Positions 55,399 to 61,281 of a DNA stretch of 61,281 nt are shown in pieces. A program made the translations under genes and the position numbers. Source of the stretch: Rhodospirillaceae bacterium (GTDB lineage Bacteria; Pseudomonadota; Alphaproteobacteria; MPNO01; UBA2964); assembly GCA_002709075.1 (NCBI GenBank), contig PAPV01000004.1, positions 316,822 through 378,102 on the forward strand, given 5' to 3'. The notes under the pieces were generated by a model. The model did no database searches. It had not been told where the DNA came from and worked only from the letters and a program-made list of their open reading frames with translations. Within the stretch, counting starts at the first letter, position 1, and the number at the start of each line of letters is the position of its first letter.

Positions 55399-56715
55399 TT
55401 ACCTGATAATTGCACCAACTTTAGACATAATATCTTTAAAATTGGGAAAACTTGTATCAATACTACTACCATCATCAATAGAAACTGGTTTTTCTGCCGA
55501 TGCACCTGCAACGATGAATGCCATTGCGATGCGGTGGTCCATATGAGTTTTCACGTGTCCGCCGCCTTTAATTTTTCCCCCTGCACCATTCACTATTAGA
55601 TCATCGCCTTCAATATTCACTGAAACTCCACACTCAACTAGTCCTTTTGTGATTGTCGCTAATCTATCACTCTCCTTGATACGCAATTCGGATAGCCCTC
55701 GCATACAGGTTCGACCATGAGCGAATGCCGCTGCGATCGCCAAAATCGGATATTCATCAATCATTGTCGGTGCGCGCTCCGATGGAACCACTACTCCTCT
55801 AAGTCTTGCTGACTCTACCTCTATATCAGCTACAGGCTCTCCAGCCTCAGATCGAGGATTTAAAAAATTAATATTAGCCCCCATCTCAGACAAAGTGGTA
55901 AACAAACCCGAACGAAGTGGGTTTATCCCTACATTGTCAATTCGTAGCTTGCCGGCGGGCGAGAGTAGTGTTGCAACTAATGGGAACGCAGCAGAGGAAG
56001 GATCGCCAGGGACATTTATTTTTTGTGCTTTTAATTCGGGCTGTCCAATCAACGAAATGAGGTGATGACCATTTGGTAGTTCTTCAGTGTTAACTGTTGC
56101 CCCAAAATTACTCAGCATAAGTTCTGTATGATTTCTGGTCGATCGTTCTTCAGTTACTGAGGTGACCCCTGGAGTATTTAGTCCAGCAAGCAGTACTGCG
56201 GACTTTACTTGTGCTGATGGCATAGGCATATGATAATGGATCGGAATAGGTTGTTCTGTTCCAGAAATCATTAATGGCATATTGCCCTGTGTTGAAGTAA
56301 TCCTCGCACCAATAAGCTCTAATGGAGTTGCCACTCTATCCATTGGTCTTTTACGAAGTGAGGCATCACCTGTAAAATGAGCTGTTAAATCGTGTGTCGC
56401 TAACAGTCCCATAAGTAGTCTAGCACCGGTTCCAGCATTTCCTAAATCGAGTACGGTAGATGGTTGTGCAAGGCCACCAATTCCTGCGCCGTGGACATGC
56501 CAATTACCTCTCTCATCAGGTGCTGTATCGATACCCATAGCTAGAAGTGCTTTTGCAGTTTTAAGCACGTCCTCTCCTTCTAGGAGACCGCAGATAGTTG
56601 TTTCCCCTGCAGCAACAGCGCCGATTATCAGTGCACGATGGGAAATAGATTTATCTCCAGGCACTTGAATGTTGCCGTTAATTTCATTTACAGGGTAAGA
56701 TGTTAAAACGGTCAT
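55399..56715 (-). CDS. aroA: 3-phosphoshikimate 1-carboxyvinyltransferase (EPSP synthase)
   Basis: 438 residues: VPGDKSISHRALI, LGNAGTGARLLMG, PSAQVKSAVLLAGL and RIKESDRL. Sixth enzyme of the shikimate pathway, feeding the tryptophan genes downstream. LGNAGTGARL has Ala where glyphosate-sensitive class I enzymes have Gly-Thr-Ala (NAGTAMR), which resembles the Agrobacterium CP4 class II pattern. Confidence 0.95.
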   Translation of the reverse strand: MTVLTSYPVNEINGNIQVPGDKSISHRALIIGAVAAGETTICGLLEGEDVLKTAKALLAMGIDTAPDERGNWHVHGAGIGGLAQPSTVLDLGNAGTGARLLMGLLATHDLTAHFTGDASLRKRPMDRVATPLELIGARITSTQGNMPLMISGTEQPIPIHYHMPMPSAQVKSAVLLAGLNTPGVTSVTEERSTRNHTELMLSNFGATVNTEELPNGHHLISLIGQPELKAQKINVPGDPSSAAFPLVATLLSPAGKLRIDNVGINPLRSGLFTTLSEMGANINFLNPRSEAGEPVADIEVESARLRGVVVPSERAPTMIDEYPILAIAAAFAHGRTCMRGLSELRIKESDRLATITKGLVECGVSVNIEGDDLIVNGAGGKIKGGGHVKTHMDHRIAMAFIVAGASAEKPVSIDDGSSIDTSFPNFKDIMSKVGAIIR

Positions 56716-56890
56716 GCTATTTTCCAGAATTGTTGCCCGGTCATACTTGTTGAATGGTTAATCAGTTAATGCCTTTTAACACATTGAAATGCGAAACATA
56801 TAGTTTGATTTAATAAAAATTAATTTTGACAGGATTTAAGTATCATGGCATGGCAAGAGGCTAAATTGGCCAATAATAAGGAGATTTCAA

Positions 56891-57283
56891 GTGGCCGAAT
56901 CAAAATTGGGTATTAAGAGAGTTTGTCCAAAGTGCGAGGCAAGATTTTACGATTTAAAGAGAAACCCCGCTATTTGCCCTAAATGTGGTTATGAATACGA
57001 TGCCTTGGTCGTATTACGACCTCAGCGTTCCCGGAAGGCTGAACTATCTAAACCCGAAGTAGAACCTAGTAGTCCTAAAAACTCGGTGGGTTCTGAACCA
57101 GAGGTGAATGAAGCCGGTGACATTGAAGGGATAGAGGACATTGATGATGTAGAAATTGATGTAGCCGACGATGGCGATGAGGACAGTGTTTTTGAGGACT
57201 CGGAAGATTTAAATGTTTCTGATGATGTTATTGGTGTAATTGATCAGTCTTCGGAGACCAAGGAGTTTGATTACCTTCGGTAA
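56891..57283 (+). CDS. TIGR02300-family zinc-ribbon protein
   Basis: 130 residues; GTG start with AAGGAG 7-8 nt upstream. The N-terminus has CPKCEARFYDLKRNP and CPKCGYEYD, a four-Cys zinc ribbon with the FYDL motif of TIGR02300. The second half is very acidic (DIEGIEDIDDVEIDVADDGD), low complexity. The family is found beside tRNA-Ala and aroA in alphaproteobacteria; function unknown. Confidence 0.88.
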   Translation: MAESKLGIKRVCPKCEARFYDLKRNPAICPKCGYEYDALVVLRPQRSRKAELSKPEVEPSSPKNSVGSEPEVNEAGDIEGIEDIDDVEIDVADDGDEDSVFEDSEDLNVSDDVIGVIDQSSETKEFDYLR

Positions 57284-57396
57284 AATCATTTGATCCTATT
57301 TCTTGGAAAAAAATGAAGTTTTTTTTGAAAAGTAAAAATATAGTCTTTGGAAAATTATTGAATGTGATTTGTAGGGGGGAGTAGAAGAAATTGATA

Positions 57397-57472
<76 letters not shown>

Positions 57473-57774
57473 AACTTAAACTCAAAGGTAACATTCAACT
57501 ATAGTAGTAAGGACACCCTTTGCTGTTCAGGGATAAAATTATTTTCAATTATCGTCGATGTTCAAGGCTGCGATAATTTAAGATAATGAATAAATTTTGC
57601 AACTGAGTTAAAATTAGTGATTTATTAGTTTTTTATTAGAAGTAAATTTCTTATTGGGTCAGATTGAGCTATATTTGTAACTTGCCGGTTGTATAACAGT
57701 GTAGTATCAGGTTTTCGAGAGAATTCTGAGATTATTCAGTTACAGATCTGTGTAAAAAGAAAAATAGGGAAAAA
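57473..57774. other. Empty intergenic region after tRNA-Ala
   Basis: 302 AT-rich bases between tRNA-Ala and the end of ptsN. I find no gene, no repeat of the tRNA 3' end (attachment-site type) and no integrase remnant. Confidence 0.35.
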
Positions 57775-58239
57775 CTAAGCCGCGTTTGTTCTAGGAATTT
57801 CGGTAAGTGTACGATAAATGCCTTTTCCGTCTTTGGCAGTTCTTAGACGCTCACACCGACTCGTGTCACGCAATAATCGGGAAACACGAGCCAGTGCCTT
57901 GAGGTGATCTGCTCCTGCACTCTCTGGAGCCAATAATAAAAAAATTATATCCACCGGTTGATCATCGACAGAGTCGAAATTCACTGGTCTGTTTAATCGT
58001 GCGAACATACCACATAATTTTTTTAAATCTGGAAGTTTTCCGTGAGGTATTGCCACACTTCGACCTACACCAGTTGTTCCAAGCCTTTCCCGCTCTAGGA
58101 GCACGTCAAAAATTACTCGTTCGTGCAAGCCGGTAAGTTGTGCAGCATGTTTGGCCAGTTCCTCCAAAACAAGTTTTTTACTTGTCGCCTTTAAATTTAG
58201 AACAATGCTCTCTGGTGTGATGAAATCTACAAGTTCCAT
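57775..58239 (-). CDS. ptsN: PTS IIA-like nitrogen regulatory protein
   Basis: 154 residues: VGRSVAIPHGKLPDLKKL with phospho-acceptor H66, and DIIFLLLAPESAGADHLKALARVSRLLRD. EIIA-Ntr, end of the PTS-Ntr relay; works with HPr (34342) and an EI elsewhere. Near rpoN, as usual, but without the hpf gene in between. Confidence 0.94.
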   Translation of the reverse strand: MELVDFITPESIVLNLKATSKKLVLEELAKHAAQLTGLHERVIFDVLLERERLGTTGVGRSVAIPHGKLPDLKKLCGMFARLNRPVNFDSVDDQPVDIIFLLLAPESAGADHLKALARVSRLLRDTSRCERLRTAKDGKGIYRTLTEIPRTNAA

Positions 58240-58261
58240 GATGGTCTTACCATTAAGATTT

Positions 58262-58351
58262 TTAGATGCAGTTTTTCTTGCAATATTTTTTAATCCAATT
58301 CTTGCGTCCGTGTTTAGGGTGAAAATGCTGAAGAACTAATTCAACTGTCAT
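58262..58351 (-). CDS. Possible 29-aa ORF upstream of ptsN
   Basis: ATG at 58351 opens 29 codons (MTVELVLQHFHPKHGRKNWI..., Lys/Cys-rich end), stopping 22 nt before the ptsN start. No Shine-Dalgarno. It occupies the spot where hpf is expected but shows no resemblance to it. It may be a chance frame or leader. Confidence 0.2.
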   Translation of the reverse strand: MTVELVLQHFHPKHGRKNWIKKYCKKNCI

Positions 58352-58470
58352 TTATTAACCCTTGTAGGATTATCAGAAGAACGGATTCTTGCTTTATTTT
58401 CGATAACTAACAAATCTTAAAGGATGCCCCCACACCCTAAACTTTAGCAGTTTTAAATGTCAGCGAAGGG

Positions 58471-58500
58471 AAAATAAGGCTGTGCTACCTGATATGTCAA
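58471..58500 (-). promoter_or_regulatory. Candidate sigma-70 promoter for ptsN
   Basis: On the minus strand TTGACA (58500-58495) and TATTTT (58476-58471) are spaced by 18 bp, about 230 bp upstream of ptsN, inside the 58240-58546 gap that otherwise holds no gene. The -35 is consensus; the -10 matches four of six. Confidence 0.4.
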
Positions 58501-58546
58501 CAGTCTGATTTTTGTAAAAGAATGGTTAAACCGGAAATAATCTTTT

Positions 58547-60160
58547 TTATTTTGCATTAACAATAATTGATTTGTCCCGTCGACGCTGAACAGAGGACGG
58601 GATTTTCATCCCTTCTCTGTATTTTGCAACCGTTCTTCGAGCGATTTCAATCCCGTCTTTTTTTAATAAAGATACGATTTTGTCGTCTGATAGGATTTTT
58701 GAGGGTGGCTCATTGTCAATAAGCTTTTTGATTCGCGCACGAATAGCTTCGACTGATATACTATCGGGACTTTGGGAGTTACCTAAAGAAAAGGTAAAAA
58801 AATACTTCAGTTCAAACATGCCGCGAGGAGTGGCCATGTATTTATTTGTGGTAACTCGACTAACAGTGCTCTCGTGTATATCTAGTATTTCAGCAATATC
58901 TTTTAGTATTAAGGGCTTTAAAAATTCAACCCCATTTTCTAAAAAGGACGTCTGATGGCGAACGATTTCAGAAGAAACTTTTAGAATTGTTTGGGCTCGT
59001 TGATGAAGTGCCCGCATTAGCCAATTTGCAGATTGGTAACAAGACGTAATGTATTCTTTATCTTTTTTTGACTTCGCTCCCTTACTAACTTCGGAGTAAT
59101 AACGATTATTGACCAAAATGCGTGGCAAATTATCATTATTCAACTCCACTGACCATTTTTCCTCTTTTCCCTTTTTTATTATTACATCGGGGGTGATTGG
59201 CTGTGTTAGAAAGTCCTCAAAACACAGCGCGGGTTTCGGATTTAAGGATCGAATTTCCTCGATCATTTGAGTTAAGTCTTCTTCGTCGATGTTACATGTT
59301 TTTAGAAGTAATTTGAATTCTCTTTTTGCTAGAAGATCAAGGTTTTCTACTAGTTTTTGCATGGCTGGATCAAAACGATCTTTTTCTCTAAGTTGTATTT
59401 CTATGCACTCGGCAAGGTTGCGAGCACCAATACCAGATGGATCGAGTTTTTGGACTTTTTTTAGAGTTTTTTCGACGCGTTCGACTTCACAGCCTAATCC
59501 GTTTGCAATTTCCATAGTTGGCGTTGAAAGATAGCCTGTTTCATCCAAAAGATCGACAAGAGTATTCGCAATAAGACGTTCCTGCGGATTAGGAATGTCG
59601 AACGCAATTTGTGTTAACAAATGGTCTCGCAGTGTTTGTTTGGTCTCTGGTGTAAGGTCTAAGAACGTGTCATCAGTATTTGAACTGCCAGAGCTCTGAA
59701 CTTGCCAATGTAGTGAATCATTTTCTGCACTTTCTGCAGAGTCTGAAGGACTTTCTTGTGCCCACACATCATTATAGTCAGCATCTAATGCAGCATTGCT
59801 CTCATCCGGAATGTTCTGTGAACCGACCAGATCCACCGCGTCAAGATGATCCTGTGAACTGTTTGATTCAGTAATTAAATGATCTGAGGAGTTTTCACCC
59901 TGATTATATATTTCCCCGGTATCATTTTGGGATTTGACGTTAAGATCATCGTTTGTTGGTTCATTCGTAGTTCCAGATTGATTTTCTACTCCAGAGGCTT
60001 GGTCTTCCTTTTGCAACAGTGGATTTTGTTCGAGCTCTTTTTCTACAAATTCGGCAAGTTCAAGATTGGACAGCTGCAACAACTTAATCGCCTGTTGTAG
60101 CTGCGGCGTCATGACCAAGGTCTGAACCTGTCGCAGGTCCAATCTCGGGGTCAGGGCCAT
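58547..60160 (-). CDS. rpoN: RNA polymerase sigma-54 factor
   Basis: 537 residues. Region I MALTPRLDLRQVQTLVMTPQLQQAIKLLQLSN; an acidic, Ser/Asn-rich region II (about 55-165); core-binding region; helix-turn-helix DIAEILDIHESTVSRVT; and the RpoN box ARRTVAKYREGMKIP near the C-terminus. It directs activator-dependent transcription, often of nitrogen genes. It follows lptB on the same strand. Confidence 0.96.
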   Translation of the reverse strand: MALTPRLDLRQVQTLVMTPQLQQAIKLLQLSNLELAEFVEKELEQNPLLQKEDQASGVENQSGTTNEPTNDDLNVKSQNDTGEIYNQGENSSDHLITESNSSQDHLDAVDLVGSQNIPDESNAALDADYNDVWAQESPSDSAESAENDSLHWQVQSSGSSNTDDTFLDLTPETKQTLRDHLLTQIAFDIPNPQERLIANTLVDLLDETGYLSTPTMEIANGLGCEVERVEKTLKKVQKLDPSGIGARNLAECIEIQLREKDRFDPAMQKLVENLDLLAKREFKLLLKTCNIDEEDLTQMIEEIRSLNPKPALCFEDFLTQPITPDVIIKKGKEEKWSVELNNDNLPRILVNNRYYSEVSKGAKSKKDKEYITSCYQSANWLMRALHQRAQTILKVSSEIVRHQTSFLENGVEFLKPLILKDIAEILDIHESTVSRVTTNKYMATPRGMFELKYFFTFSLGNSQSPDSISVEAIRARIKKLIDNEPPSKILSDDKIVSLLKKDGIEIARRTVAKYREGMKIPSSVQRRRDKSIIVNAK

Positions 60161-60206
60161 CCCTTCCTTCCTTAGCTCAGTAATATGTTTACATGTTGGT
60201 GCTTAT

Positions 60207-60971
60207 TCATAAGCTAAATCTTTCGCCTAAATATACTCGTCTTACATCAGAGTGGGATACAATTTCATCGGCTGTTCCATTCATTAATACTCGCCCATCA
60301 TGTATAATATATGCTCGATCAACAATATCTAATGTCTCCCGAACGTTGTGATCTGTAATTAATACACCTATACCACGATCTTTAAGTTTTGTTATTAGTG
60401 TCCGGATGTCATTTACAGCAATGGGATCTATCCCTGCAAGAGGTTCATCAAGTAACATAAAATTTGGTTTGGCTGCCAGTGCGCGTGCTATTTCAACGCG
60501 ACGACGCTCACCCCCTGAAAGTGCAATTGCGGGTGTATGTCTTAAATGTGTTAGGGAAAATTCAGCCAATAAAGTCTCCAATCTGGCTTCACGTTCATCT
60601 CGGAGTGGCTCTGCAACTTCGAGCATTGCCCGAATATTATTTTCAACATTCAAACCACGAAAGATTGATGCCTCTTGAGGAAGGTAACCTATTCCACTCC
60701 TTGCTCGACGATACATTGGGAGCGCGGTAATATTTTCATCATCAAGAGATATTTCTCCATAGTCTGGAGAAATAAGCGCTGTAATTATATAAAATGTAGT
60801 TGTTTTGCCGGCTCCATTGGGTCCCAAGAGTCCTACAACTTCACCGCGTTGCACGGAAAGGGAGACATCCCGTAACACAGGACGTTTTTTGTACGATTTA
60901 CCGACATTCCGAACCATAAGACCGGAATTCTTGGAGACTAACTGAGGTGTTTCAATATTAGATTTATTCAT
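60207..60971 (-). CDS. lptB: LPS export ABC transporter ATP-binding protein
   Basis: 254 residues: Walker A GLLGPNGAGKTTTFYI, signature ALSGGERRRVEIARAL, Walker B FMLLDEPLAGIDPI, switch His in VLITDHNVRETLDIV. Powers LptFG-driven extraction of lipopolysaccharide. Directly downstream of lptA and upstream of rpoN, the standard order. Confidence 0.95.
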   Translation of the reverse strand: MNKSNIETPQLVSKNSGLMVRNVGKSYKKRPVLRDVSLSVQRGEVVGLLGPNGAGKTTTFYIITALISPDYGEISLDDENITALPMYRRARSGIGYLPQEASIFRGLNVENNIRAMLEVAEPLRDEREARLETLLAEFSLTHLRHTPAIALSGGERRRVEIARALAAKPNFMLLDEPLAGIDPIAVNDIRTLITKLKDRGIGVLITDHNVRETLDIVDRAYIIHDGRVLMNGTADEIVSHSDVRRVYLGERFSL

Positions 60972-61062
60972 ATTGTTATTTTAATAATAAATTGAGCTTA
61001 AGAATAATAACGCGTTTTAATAGTTTTGGCTAATTGCTGGTCAACTATCGTCTCTGATAAGG

Positions 61063-61281
61063 TCAATTTTTGTTAACTTTTTTTGATTTTATTAAACCCT
61101 GCACCCTTTCCCCCCTTTTTCCTGTGAGTTTGCTTATTCCTGTATTTAAATTTACTTCCCCTGAGCTTCCATTAAGCTGATCATCGTCCTTTGTAATTCG
61201 GACATCATCGTGAACTTGAATTATGCCAGTCATCACATTGTAAATACCACGTTTAGCTCTAACGATCTCATTTTCAGATGA
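61063..61281 (-). CDS. lptA: LptA, C-terminal part (cut by window edge)
   Basis: The last 72 codons of a gene entering from the right edge. ENEIVRAKRGIYNVMTGIIQ, VRITKDDDQLNGSSGEVNL and GISKLTGKRGERVQGLIKSK match the C-terminal beta-jellyroll strands of LptA, the periplasmic bridge for LPS transport. Stop TGA at 61063-61065, 92 bp before lptB. Confidence 0.85.
   Translation of the reverse strand, partial: SSENEIVRAKRGIYNVMTGIIQVHDDVRITKDDDQLNGSSGEVNLNTGISKLTGKRGERVQGLIKSKKVNKN

Overview
The window looks like a piece of a low-GC (A+T-rich) alphaproteobacterial chromosome, probably from a free-living marine or surface-water lineage. That rests on gene order: aroA-cmk-rpsA-ihfB-sppA-lapA-pyrF-trpF-trpB-trpA-accD-folC, tsaE-amgK-murU-addB-addA-trxA, chvI-chvG-rapZ-EIIA-HPr, and lptA-lptB-rpoN-ptsN are all alphaproteobacterial arrangements. 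The species cannot be named from the sequence alone.

The first ~22 kb is accessory. It holds secreted or lipid-anchored proteins of uncertain role (an M23-like protein, two amidohydrolase-fold proteins, a beta-trefoil protein, a DUF4864 protein), a PobA-type hydroxybenzoate hydroxylase, a photolyase of the FeS-BCP family, small membrane proteins, and an orphan type I modification pair (hsdM-hsdS) next to decayed fragments. Its centre (about 6.0-11.8 kb) is a compact operon that I read as a complete mycosporine-like amino acid (MAA, UV sunscreen) pathway: mysA (sugar phosphate cyclase), mysB (O-methyltransferase), mysC and mysD (two ATP-grasp ligases). It is followed by a CbbY-like HAD protein that has lost its nucleophile motif. 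A photolyase-family gene lies directly upstream, so sunscreen and light-driven repair genes are neighbours. The cyclase carries about 160 extra N-terminal residues and an active-site loop unlike the cyanobacterial enzyme. The photolyase lacks the cysteines that normally hold its 4Fe-4S cluster.

From about 22.2 kb onward the content is core: an ABC-2 ATPase, a zf-CHCC protein, polA, two EamA transporters and pckA; the ChvI/ChvG two-component system with rapZ and the PTS proteins EIIA and HPr (but no hprK in its usual place); ahcY; tsaE with the muramate-recycling pair amgK/murU; the AddAB recombination nuclease-helicase; trxA; a long leftward block for folate, fatty acid, tryptophan and pyrimidine synthesis and translation (folC to aroA); a TIGR02300 protein and tRNA-Ala(GGC); and ptsN, rpoN, lptB and the 3' part of lptA at the right edge. 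The hpf gene often found between rpoN and ptsN is absent there.

No CRISPR array, prophage, intact insertion sequence, rRNA or integrase was seen. All assignments come from reading the protein sequences and from remembered family motifs; no database search was run.
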